From assembly GCA_015055785.1 (NCBI GenBank), contig SVHQ01000056.1:1-9347 (forward strand): a stretch of DNA of 9,347 nucleotides, read 5' to 3'. The DNA comes from Clostridiales bacterium (lineage in GTDB: Bacteria; Bacillota_A; Clostridia; Christensenellales; Borkfalkiaceae). The position numbers were made by a program, and so were the translations under genes. Under the pieces are notes generated by a model. That model was not told where the DNA came from. It was given only the letters and a program-made list of their open reading frames with translations, and ran no database searches. This document shows positions 1-6,967 of this stretch, piece after piece (the first letter of the stretch is position 1; the number at the start of each line of letters is the position of its first letter).

Positions 1-2541
1 GTGGACGTTGCAAAAGGCAGACAGCAAGCGAAGCTTTACGCCGACCTTTTGGAAAAGAAATACGGGCGCAGACCTATCATTTTCCTTTCCAACGGTTTCG
101 ATACGCGTATTTGGAACGACAAATATTATCCCGAACGCAAGGTTGCGTCCGTCTACTCCAAGCGTGATTTAGAAAAGCTGTTCAACCTGCGCGCTATGCG
201 GACTACGCTCAAAAACGTGATGGTGGACAAGCATATTGCAGGGCGTTATTATCAAGAAGCTGCTATCAAAGCGGTTTGTGAAGCGTTCGATAAAAAGAAT
301 CGCCGTAAAGCGTTGCTTGTTATGGCAACGGGTTCGGGAAAAACGCGTACGGTTATTGCGCTTTGTAAGGTTCTTCTCGACCATGGGTGGGTCAAAAACA
401 TTTTATTCCTTGCGGATAGAAACTCGCTTGTGTTGCAAGCAAAGCGTGCATTTGTCAATATGTTGCCCGATTTGTCGGTTAGCAATCTCTGCGAAGACAA
501 GGAAAATCTTGACGCGCGCTGTGTATTTTCCACCTATCAAACGATGATGAATTGTATCGACACGGTAAAAGACGAAAACGAGAAAAAATTGTTCACCGTC
601 GGGCATTTTGATTTGGTTATCGTAGACGAAGCGCACCGCTCCATTTACAACAAGTATAAAGACATCTTCACCTATTTCGACGCGCCCCTGGTAGGCTTAA
701 CCGCTACGCCCAAGGATGAAATTGACAAGAATACTTACGAGATTTTTGAGCTGGAAAACGGCGTTCCCACTTACGGTTACGAGCTGGCGCAAGCGGTTAC
801 CGACGGCTTTTTGGTGGACTTTACTTCCGTGGAAAGTAAGCTGAAATTTATCGAACAAGGTATCGTCTACGACGACCTGTCCGAAGAAGATAAAGAAGAG
901 TACGAAAACACCTTTGAAAACGAAAACGGAGAACTGCCCGAACGTATCGCTTCATCGGCATTAAACGAATGGGTGTTCAACGAAGATACCATTCGTCAAG
1001 TGTTGCATATTTTGATGAACGACGGGCTTCGGATTGATTATGGCGAAACGCTCGGCAAAACGATTATCTTTGCAAAAAATCACGAACATGCGGAAAAAAT
1101 CCACGAAATTTTTGGGAAAGAATATCCGCATTTGCCTGGGTATACCAAGGTTATCGACAACTATATGACCTATGCGCAAAGCGCGATTGACGAGTTTTCC
1201 GACCCGAAGAAATTACCGCAAATCGCTATTTCCGTCGATATGCTCGACACGGGCATCGACGTGCCTGAGGTGCTCAATCTCGTATTCTTCAAAAAGGTAA
1301 TGAGTAAGGCGAAGTTTTGGCAAATGATTGGGCGCGGAACACGTCGATGCGATGGTTTGATGGACGGCAAAGATAAGGACAAGTTCTATATCTTCGATTT
1401 TTGCGGAAACTTTGAGTTTTTCCGTATGAATCAAGGCAAGCCTACCGCCAATCAAATTGCTTTGCAAGGTGCGATTTTCCGTTTGAAAGCGCAAATTGCG
1501 TTCAAATTGCAAGACCTTGCATACCAAACAACCGATTTGATTGCGTTCCGCAAAGAGCTTGTTGACGATATGGTTCGCAAGGCGCGGGAACTCAACAAAG
1601 AAAACTTTGCGGTTCGTCAGCATTTGCGGTACGTGGAGCAATATTCTAATCCCGAAAACTACACCGCTCTTACTTACGAGGATACGCTTTTGATGGCGGA
1701 AGAGCTCGCTCCGCTTATTATTCCCGACGAAGATGAAGCTTCGGCAATTCGTTTCGATGCTTTGATGTACGGAATTGAACTTGCGTATCTTGCAGGGAAG
1801 AAATATTCTCGCGCTCGCACCGACCTCTATAAAAAAGTCAGCGGTATCGCTAGCGTAGCGAATATTCCCGAAATTATGGTGCAATCGGAGTTTATCAATC
1901 AAATTTTGCATACAGATTATTTAGATACCGCAGGTATCAATGAATTTGAGCATATCCGTGAAAATCTCCGCGATTTGATGAAATATATTCCTAGAACAAG
2001 CGTGAAATACATCACGAATTTTGACGATGAAATTCTTTCCGTGGAATGGAATGAATCGGAGCTTGAAAACGACGACCTTCAAAACTATAAAGCAAAAGCC
2101 GAGTTTTATATTCGGCAACATCAAGACGAAGAAGTGATTGCAAAGTTAAAGAGTAATGTTCCTTTGACAGTTGATGACGTAAAAGCTCTTGAACGGATTT
2201 TGTGGGGAGAAGTCGGCAGTAAAACCGAATATGAAGCGGAATACGGTGAAAAGCCGTTGGGTGAGTTCGTGCGTGAAATTGTAGGGCTCGATATGGCGGC
2301 GGCAAAGGCTGCTTTTGCGGAATATTTGAACGACACAAATCTTGATGCGAGTCAAATCTATTTCGTCAATCAAATTATTGAGTATATCGTTCGCAATGGT
2401 ATGATGAAAGATTTATCCGTCTTGCAAGAAGCTCCCTTTACGGATAGAGGAAGCATCGTGGAAGTATTCAAAGATATTTCCGTTTGGATTGGCATAAAAC
2501 GAGTGATTGATCAAATCAATTCAAATGCGTTGGCGGCTTAA
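1..2541 (+). CDS. hsdR: Type I restriction enzyme R subunit (HsdR), 5'-partial
   Basis: This is the ATP-driven DNA translocation and cleavage subunit of a type I restriction-modification complex, which works with HsdM and HsdS in the cytoplasm. The visible 846 residues begin inside the N-terminal nuclease domain. The QxxxY motif is at residues 9-13 (Q9, Y13), so the GTG at base 1 is probably an internal Val and the catalytic E-x-K lies just off the left edge. The superfamily 2 helicase motifs follow: Walker A ATGSGKT at 109-115, DEAH at 209-212, TATP at 234-237, TGID at 417-420 and motif VI QMIGRGTRR at 441-449. The C-terminal part, roughly 690-845, resembles the EcoEI-type R subunit C-terminal domain and ends naturally at TAA. 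Full R subunits are about 1,000 residues, so some 150-250 are missing. No methylase or specificity gene is in view; they would be upstream. No frameshift is seen. Confidence 0.95.
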   Translation: MDVAKGRQQAKLYADLLEKKYGRRPIIFLSNGFDTRIWNDKYYPERKVASVYSKRDLEKLFNLRAMRTTLKNVMVDKHIAGRYYQEAAIKAVCEAFDKKNRRKALLVMATGSGKTRTVIALCKVLLDHGWVKNILFLADRNSLVLQAKRAFVNMLPDLSVSNLCEDKENLDARCVFSTYQTMMNCIDTVKDENEKKLFTVGHFDLVIVDEAHRSIYNKYKDIFTYFDAPLVGLTATPKDEIDKNTYEIFELENGVPTYGYELAQAVTDGFLVDFTSVESKLKFIEQGIVYDDLSEEDKEEYENTFENENGELPERIASSALNEWVFNEDTIRQVLHILMNDGLRIDYGETLGKTIIFAKNHEHAEKIHEIFGKEYPHLPGYTKVIDNYMTYAQSAIDEFSDPKKLPQIAISVDMLDTGIDVPEVLNLVFFKKVMSKAKFWQMIGRGTRRCDGLMDGKDKDKFYIFDFCGNFEFFRMNQGKPTANQIALQGAIFRLKAQIAFKLQDLAYQTTDLIAFRKELVDDMVRKARELNKENFAVRQHLRYVEQYSNPENYTALTYEDTLLMAEELAPLIIPDEDEASAIRFDALMYGIELAYLAGKKYSRARTDLYKKVSGIASVANIPEIMVQSEFINQILHTDYLDTAGINEFEHIRENLRDLMKYIPRTSVKYITNFDDEILSVEWNESELENDDLQNYKAKAEFYIRQHQDEEVIAKLKSNVPLTVDDVKALERILWGEVGSKTEYEAEYGEKPLGEFVREIVGLDMAAAKAAFAEYLNDTNLDASQIYFVNQIIEYIVRNGMMKDLSVLQEAPFTDRGSIVEVFKDISVWIGIKRVIDQINSNALAA

Positions 2542-2611
2542 TTTTTGGGTTCGAATCAATCCTCAAAAAATGGATAGGCATCTTTTTTATATCATTTTGA
2601 CAAAGACGTAT

Positions 2612-2652
2612 AATCCGAACCACTTTATCGTAACAGGTAACTGGTTCGGATT
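2612..2652. terminator. Hairpin downstream of hsdR
   Basis: A perfect 11-bp inverted repeat (AATCCGAACCA at 2612-2622 and its complement at 2642-2652) encloses a 19-base loop and is followed on the plus strand by the T-rich stretch TTTACTTTTATTATTT. It sits 70 bases after the hsdR stop. The loop holds a direct repeat GTAAC-AG-GTAAC. It may be a factor-independent terminator for hsdR, but the loop is long and the T tract is interrupted, so it could instead be a protein-binding palindrome. Confidence 0.5.
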
Positions 2653-2685
2653 TACTTTTATTATTTCGAATACGCAACCATAAAG

Positions 2686-2720
2686 AAATGGCGGTTATCC
2701 ACAAAGGATAGCCGCCATTT
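2686..2720. terminator. Strong bidirectional terminator-like hairpin
   Basis: A 15-bp stem (2686-2700 with 2706-2720, one T-G wobble at 2695/2711) has a tight 5-base ACAAA loop and a GGCGG/CCGCC core. The stem base is A-rich on one side and T-rich on the other (AAAT/ATTTT), as expected for a terminator working in both directions. It lies between hsdR, reading rightward, and the minus-strand gene ending at 2745, so it probably ends transcription of both. Confidence 0.7.
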
Positions 2721-2744
2721 TGCGTATATAAAAGTGAAACGCGC

Positions 2745-2978
2745 TTATAATTTGATAAGGTTCTCTAAATAAAAAATATACCCGTATAGACGAATGTATT
2801 GACCTTTGGCGTTGGTATATATGCGAAGTTTATGGTATTTTGCACGGTCGGTTAAAATGTCGGAAACAGCGTAAATTTCGTTGCTATTTTCGTGAATAGT
2901 GGATTTTACTTCAAAGCCATTAAAAGCGTAAGAAAAGGCAGTTGAAAGGCCATTTTTACATATTTCTTTTTTAGTCAT
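2745..2978 (-). CDS. Small hypothetical protein, second gene of sigma-like unit
   Basis: This encodes a 77-residue protein of unknown function; I do not recognise a named family. Two in-frame ATGs exist (2982-2984 and 2976-2978). The second is preferred because AGGGG at 2986-2990 stands 7 bases from it but only 1 base from the first. The N-terminus is Lys-rich (MTKKEICKNG), the middle is mixed, and the C-terminus is aromatic (Y-I-R-L-Y-G-Y-I-F-Y), giving a soluble, probably compact alpha/beta protein with no signal peptide or membrane segment. It begins 12 bases after the stop of the sigma-like gene, with its ribosome binding site in that gap, so the two are probably co-transcribed and perhaps translationally coupled. 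Small proteins of this kind often accompany sigma-like regulators in Clostridia integrative elements; that link is inference. Confidence 0.6.
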   Translation of the reverse strand: MTKKEICKNGLSTAFSYAFNGFEVKSTIHENSNEIYAVSDILTDRAKYHKLRIYTNAKGQYIRLYGYIFYLENLIKL

Positions 2979-2990
2979 ATACATACCCCT

Positions 2991-3512
2991 TTAGAAAAAT
3001 AACGCTTTATACTTTACCTGTGCGCGAGTTCTTCTACGCCATACGGTAATGCGACTGATGTCAAGAAATTCTGCAATTTCATTACAAGTCATACCTGCCA
3101 TATAGCAATCCAATACGGCGCGGTCACGAGGTTTAAGGTTAAGAAGCTCAATTTTGTTATCCACTTCCGTATAATCTTTTTCTTCGTAGTGGTCGATTTC
3201 CACTGAAAGGTTTTCCGCCAATGGGGAATCCAAATCACAGGAATAAATCATCTTTTTGTACATTCTTCCAATTTGACAAGAAACTAAATTGCAAGCGGCT
3301 TGTTTGATGGTAATAATTTTTTTATTTTTCATTGTGAATGTATCATCCAGACTCTTTCCGATAAAATCAAGCAAGAAACAAATAGCATTTTGTACAAGGT
3401 CATAGGCATCTGAAAAAGTATGCGTAAAATGATTGCAACCGTTTAAATCGTTTATTTGCCCTATATACAGCTTTTCCAAACTTCGTTGTGCATAGGAATA
3501 ACGACGGCGCAA
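2991..3512 (-). CDS. Sigma-70 region-4-like HTH regulator, possibly 5'-truncated
   Basis: This is a 173-residue sigma-factor-like DNA-binding protein. The C-terminal part carries the region-4 signature: LKPRDRAVLDCYMAG (about 126-140), then a helix-turn-helix MTCNEIAEFLDISRITVWRR (about 141-160) and a basic tail. A segment near 35-57 (SDAYDLVQNAICFLLDFIG) resembles the 'DLvQ' part of sigma region 2. Such proteins are typical of integrative and conjugative elements in Clostridia and probably control element genes. The start is doubtful. The only start codon upstream of the conserved region is TTG at 3510-3512, with no Shine-Dalgarno sequence. Plausible coding (T-P-E-F-R-H-S-K-F) continues in frame upstream until a TAA about 30 bases away, with no ATG or GTG. 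The next ATG is at residue 61 and would remove the region-2-like part. This suggests a degraded 5' end or an unusual start. Confidence 0.7.
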   Translation of the reverse strand: MRRRYSYAQRSLEKLYIGQINDLNGCNHFTHTFSDAYDLVQNAICFLLDFIGKSLDDTFTMKNKKIITIKQAACNLVSCQIGRMYKKMIYSCDLDSPLAENLSVEIDHYEEKDYTEVDNKIELLNLKPRDRAVLDCYMAGMTCNEIAEFLDISRITVWRRRTRAQVKYKALFF

Positions 3513-3651
3513 GAATTTTGAATGTCTAAATTCGGGCGTTTTTCTTTATGTGAGCGGTAGGAAGTAACTGAATAATTAGCGATAAATAAAAACAAAAAAC
3601 AATTCCAGGGCACCATGTATGCGTTGAAATGGCTTTCTGTAACAAAGGTAT
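3513..3651. other. Intergenic stretch upstream of the sigma-like gene
   Basis: This AT-rich stretch holds no convincing gene. I saw no good promoter for the minus-strand sigma-like unit. The best T-rich pieces (TTGTTT near 3597 on the minus strand) have no matching -10 at 16-18 bases. On the minus strand an out-of-frame stretch remains open and abuts the sigma-like gene, which fits decayed coding sequence. Confidence 0.35.
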
Positions 3652-3707
3652 AAAAAAACTCTAATAGCCTTTTTTATCGAATTTTCAAGGCGTATTAGAG
3701 CTTTTTT
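3652..3707 (-). terminator. Rho-independent terminator of the lipoprotein operon
   Basis: CTCTAATA (3659-3666) pairs with TATTAGAG (3693-3700), and GCCTT (3667-3671) pairs with AAGGC (3687-3691), with one bulged base at 3692 and an AT-rich loop. The stem is flanked by A7 (3652-3658) and CTTTTTT (3701-3707). On the minus strand it is followed by seven Ts and starts 8 bases after the stop of the 3716-5410 gene, so it is a good terminator for that operon. The T tract on the plus strand means it could work both ways. Confidence 0.85.
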
Positions 3708-3715
3708 GATATTAT

Positions 3716-5410
3716 TTATTTTTTAGGAATATAAATTTTAAATGCAGTGGCAACATCGCTATCCAAACCAGTCAAATCGGAGTTATCTGTTTTTCGAATA
3801 TTGAATGCACGCATTGTCCATTCTCCCCACCAAGATTCATCGACAACAATTCTTGTGGTGGTGACTTCGGCGGGACGAGTATTAGCACTATTAACTTTAG
3901 AGTCAATCCAACCTTCAGGGCGATACGTCCAACCGTCGGCAATTTCAATAATCGACCCTACGGGGATTTCTGTTTTTGTAAAGGTCTGCGTTGCGAAGTA
4001 TGCTTTGTAACTATCTCCCTTTTTCACCGCGGTAGGGTTGATAGGGAAAGCAGAATTATATTCAGCACTACCCGTCCAGTTAATCGTCAACAACTCATGT
4101 GTGTCCTCGATAGAAGGTTCGTCGGGTTGATCGGGTTCGGGTTTAGAAGTATTAAACATATCACGAATGGCGTCTTGTGCCGCTTGAATCGCTACGGCTT
4201 TTGTTGTCGCATCCACGTTATCGGGAGCATAAGTAACTTTATCCAAAGAAATGCCAGATAACTTACCGAAGAAAGCAAGGGCGGCGATATATCTTGCGTT
4301 ATACGTTCCCGTACCCATGCTACCTTCATAGGCAAGGTGGAAACCATCGCGCGTAGCCGTATCGCCCAACACCGCACGAGCATTTTGGATTGCCGTACCG
4401 GTAGGGGAAACCATATCTATATTAGGATTCGTCAAGATTGTCGATGTCACAGCGGATACAATCGCGTTATACATTTGCATTTGATTGTTGCCATAATTGG
4501 AGAAGTTTGCATGGGTGGAGTCGCCTTCATAAGCCCAAGTCATATTCCAAACAATTTGCGCTGTAGGACATAAATCCGAATACAAATCAATTAGTTCTGG
4601 CAGAGGACTAAACGTATCTGCAAGACCGCTCTTGCCGCTTACCTGCTGGAAAGAAATATAATCCCAATTTTCAGATTTCACAGCGTCGGAATATTTATAA
4701 TTCGTCGTGGTGGAATAAGCGCCTTTTTTCTCATTGTCCGTCATACGATAATCATATACGGCGGCGTCATGTTGCGCGTTGACGAGATGTGTTGTAAGTT
4801 CGCAACCGCCGATATGTAAATGTCCGATTGTTACGTTTTCCACGCCAGCACTGTTTGCAACCTTCCAAAGATAATAACTTGTATCGTCGGAGAAACTGTT
4901 GCCGACGAGCAAAATTTTCAATTCTCCGTCGTCGTTCCACGTCATATTTTGCGTGGGATTATTTGCAACGCCAAGCGTTAACCAAAATTCCCATTCACCG
5001 CTTGTATTCATTTTATATACTTTGAAATTTTTCGTATCGAGATACATATCCCCGATTTTACCCGAAAGATTGGATAAGGCAGGAGAGCCTTCGCCTGTAA
5101 ACCACGTCGCGCCGTCCGTACCGTTTATACCGTCCTGACCATGTGTACCGTCTGTACCATTCGTACCGCCTTGGCTTTTAATATTGCCGCAAAGCAACCA
5201 GCCGTTTTTTGTCATTTCATAAATATTGTATGTAGAAGTATCCAACCATATATCGCCAACGTTACCTTTTGAAGAAGCCGTCGGGGCGGAATTATTTACA
5301 AGCCATGTTGCAGGTTGAGAACTAATTGCGCAGCCGCTTGTCAACGCCGTGCTTGTTACCATAAGAACAGAAAAGCATAAACAAATAATTTTTTTGAATA
5401 TTTTTTTCAT
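3716..5410 (-). CDS. Lipoprotein with collagen-like run, SGNH/DUF4886-type hydrolase and C-terminal module
   Basis: This encodes a 564-residue surface lipoprotein. The start is the ATG at 5408-5410, with AAGGAG 8 bases upstream; an in-frame TTG two codons earlier is less likely. A Lys-rich signal peptide ends in TSGC, so Cys27 is the probable lipid anchor. Domains in order: a GD-x-W-x-DTSTY module (about 40-78); a collagen-like run of seven Gly-x-x units (about 82-102); a second module with GDMYLDT and KVYKM (about 108-148); then a hydrolase domain (about 163-420). The hydrolase has GNSFSDD (Ser172 as likely nucleophile), GGCELTTH (201-208) and DGFH (Asp355, His358), which matches the SGNH/DUF4886 pattern and suggests an esterase or acyl-hydrolase. 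A Pro/Glu/Asp-rich linker (about 424-436) leads to a Trp-rich, probably beta-rich C-terminal module absent from the upstream paralogue. It is the second gene of the operon. The substrate is unknown; an acylated polysaccharide is a guess. Confidence 0.85.
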   Translation of the reverse strand: MKKIFKKIICLCFSVLMVTSTALTSGCAISSQPATWLVNNSAPTASSKGNVGDIWLDTSTYNIYEMTKNGWLLCGNIKSQGGTNGTDGTHGQDGINGTDGATWFTGEGSPALSNLSGKIGDMYLDTKNFKVYKMNTSGEWEFWLTLGVANNPTQNMTWNDDGELKILLVGNSFSDDTSYYLWKVANSAGVENVTIGHLHIGGCELTTHLVNAQHDAAVYDYRMTDNEKKGAYSTTTNYKYSDAVKSENWDYISFQQVSGKSGLADTFSPLPELIDLYSDLCPTAQIVWNMTWAYEGDSTHANFSNYGNNQMQMYNAIVSAVTSTILTNPNIDMVSPTGTAIQNARAVLGDTATRDGFHLAYEGSMGTGTYNARYIAALAFFGKLSGISLDKVTYAPDNVDATTKAVAIQAAQDAIRDMFNTSKPEPDQPDEPSIEDTHELLTINWTGSAEYNSAFPINPTAVKKGDSYKAYFATQTFTKTEIPVGSIIEIADGWTYRPEGWIDSKVNSANTRPAEVTTTRIVVDESWWGEWTMRAFNIRKTDNSDLTGLDSDVATAFKIYIPKK

Positions 5411-5420
5411 AACCAATTCT

Positions 5421-5453
5421 CCTTGATAATATAAAGCGTTACCTTGATAATAT
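5421..5453 (-). repeat. 12-base direct repeat over the ribosome binding site
   Basis: ATATTATCAAGG (minus strand) occurs twice, at 5442-5453 and 5421-5432, with a 21-base period. The first copy overlaps the TAA of the upstream lipoprotein gene. The second supplies the AAGG of the Shine-Dalgarno sequence for the downstream gene. The 42-base gap between the genes has no hairpin, so the two are probably one transcript. Confidence 0.8.
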
Positions 5454-6778
5454 TAAAGGGTCACTTCAAAAGGATTTTTGATAGCGGCGATAGCTGCTTG
5501 GATAGAGAGCTTATAATCCGATTCGGTCACGTTTGTAGGATAATAGGTGATTTTATTCAAATCAATACCCGACAATTTACCGAAGAAGGTAAGCGCGGCG
5601 ATATATCTGCCGTTGTGGGTCCCTGTTCCTTGCATACTGCCTTCCCCTGAAAGATGATACCCATCGCGCGTAAGCGTATCGCCCATAGAAGTAGCCCTTG
5701 CATTTTGGATGCCAGTACCCGTCGGAGCAATCAAGTCGATTGCTGAGATATTTGCTTTTGCGTTCTGTGCACCTGCCACCAAAGCTTTATACATTGCCAT
5801 TTGGTCGCCACCGTAAGCGGCTAAATGGGTATGCGGCGTATCGCTTTCTTGATAAGCCCACGTCATGTGCCATACAATTTGCGCTGTGGGACAATAATCG
5901 GATACGATATCAATGAGTTCGGGTAATGCCGCATAGGAAAAATCAGAATTAAATTCTTGGAAAGAAATGAAATCCCAATTATCCGATTTCACAGCATCGG
6001 AAATTTTATAGGTGGCGGCGGTGGAATCGTACACGCTATCGGTGGAAACAGGGGAATCTGGCACTGTTTTTTCATCTGTTACCACGCGGAAGTTGTATGC
6101 ACCGACATCGTTTTTAGCATTGGATAAATGCAATTCTAACGTACAGTTTGCTTTTGCAAGATTTGCGATTTTAAAATGTTCTATATTCACGTCCTTGCCA
6201 AATGCGCCGTTTGCCATTGCATTTTTTGCAATATGATACATATAACAGCTGGTGTCGTCGGAAAAACTGTTGCCAAGCATCAAAATTTTCAGTTCACCAT
6301 CGTCATCCCAACGCGTAGTTTCCGTGTTTCCAATCGCGCCCAAAGTAAAGAGATATTCCCATTCGCGGTTTGCATTCATTTTATATACCTTGAAATTTGC
6401 GGTATCGAAATACATATCGCCAATTTTCCCTTTGACAGCTTGCGTGGGGATGCCTGTACCAGTAAACCACGTTGTGCCGTCTATACCGTTTTGTCCTTGA
6501 TTACCATTTACGCCGTCAACACCATCTATGCCGTCTTCCGCTTTTATATTACCGCAAAGGATCCAACCGTCATTACGTAATTGATAAATGTCGTATGTGG
6601 AAGTATCTAACCACATATCGCCAACGTTGCCTTTTGAGGAAGTGGTCGGGGCGGAAGTATTGACGAGCCACGTTGCGGCGCGTTCTTTGTTATTGCAACC
6701 TGCCGCTAAGGTGAGATTGCCAAGTAAAAGTAAGGAAACAAACGTATAAGCAATTTTTTTGAATATGTTTTTTTTCAT
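5453..6778 (-). CDS. Lipoprotein with collagen-like run and SGNH/DUF4886-type hydrolase domain
   Basis: This encodes a 441-residue surface lipoprotein, first gene of the minus-strand operon. ATG at 6776-6778 has AAGGAG 8 bases upstream. The Lys-rich signal peptide ends in AAGC, so Cys28 is the likely lipidated residue. The layout matches the downstream gene: GD-x-W-x-DTSTY module (about 40-78), seven Gly-x-x units (83-101), GDMYFDT/KVYKM module (about 107-147), then a hydrolase domain (about 161-435) with GNSFSDD (Ser171), WDFISFQ (268-274) and DGYH (Asp372, His375), a complete Ser/Asp/His set for an SGNH-type hydrolase. Differences from the paralogue are an insertion near 190-215 and 235-255, loss of the GGC glycines (ANCTLELH at 210-217), and no C-terminal module; it ends right after the hydrolase. 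The N-terminal thirds of the two genes are also very similar as DNA, so they arose by tandem duplication. The substrate is unknown. Confidence 0.85.
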   Translation of the reverse strand: MKKNIFKKIAYTFVSLLLLGNLTLAAGCNNKERAATWLVNTSAPTTSSKGNVGDMWLDTSTYDIYQLRNDGWILCGNIKAEDGIDGVDGVNGNQGQNGIDGTTWFTGTGIPTQAVKGKIGDMYFDTANFKVYKMNANREWEYLFTLGAIGNTETTRWDDDGELKILMLGNSFSDDTSCYMYHIAKNAMANGAFGKDVNIEHFKIANLAKANCTLELHLSNAKNDVGAYNFRVVTDEKTVPDSPVSTDSVYDSTAATYKISDAVKSDNWDFISFQEFNSDFSYAALPELIDIVSDYCPTAQIVWHMTWAYQESDTPHTHLAAYGGDQMAMYKALVAGAQNAKANISAIDLIAPTGTGIQNARATSMGDTLTRDGYHLSGEGSMQGTGTHNGRYIAALTFFGKLSGIDLNKITYYPTNVTESDYKLSIQAAIAAIKNPFEVTL

Positions 6779-6809
6779 AAAATCAACTCCTTAAAGTATG
6801 CTTATGAAC

Positions 6810-6838
6810 ATTGTAACATATATTTTTTGATTTGGAAA
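6810..6838 (-). promoter_or_regulatory. Promoter of the lipoprotein operon
   Basis: On the minus strand, TTTCCA (6833-6838, 4 of 6 to consensus) stands 17 bases from TACAAT (6810-6815, 5 of 6), which is preceded by TGT, an extended -10. The predicted start site is near 6803, leaving a leader of about 25 bases before the ATG at 6778. Confidence 0.7.
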
Positions 6839-6858
6839 TGGTATTTTGTATAATTTTT

Positions 6859-6946
6859 ATTGCAAATAATCCCATTTTCATGCTAATACATACATTATTT
6901 GTGATATAAGGATAAAAAACATGGTAAATATGGTATTATTTGCAAT
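6859..6946. repeat. Perfect 12-bp inverted repeat, probable shared operator
   Basis: ATTGCAAATAAT at 6859-6870 is the exact reverse complement of ATTATTTGCAAT at 6935-6946. Each arm points toward its own promoter. The left arm lies 20 bases upstream of the minus-strand -35 and the right arm 21 bases upstream of the plus-strand -35. Arm centres are near -61/-62 from the two predicted start sites, a usual position for an activator. A degenerate copy (ATTATTTGTGAT, 10 of 12) is at 6894-6905. Function is inferred from placement only. Confidence 0.65.
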
Positions 6947-6967
6947 ATCATTTAGGATTAAATGCCA

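Noticed and set aside
1213..1911. Minus-strand open frame of 232 codons inside hsdR
   Set aside because: Antisense to the conserved helicase region; no ribosome binding site or recognisable domain.
2548..2557. GGTTCGAATC, resembling a tRNA T-arm and hence a possible attachment site
   Set aside because: The flanking bases do not form a 5-bp T stem, no acceptor stem or CCA-like 3' end follows, and no second copy is seen in the window.
3615..3653. Short plus-strand frame (12 codons) ending at the terminator
   Set aside because: No ribosome binding site and no similarity recognised; the frame is only slightly open upstream.
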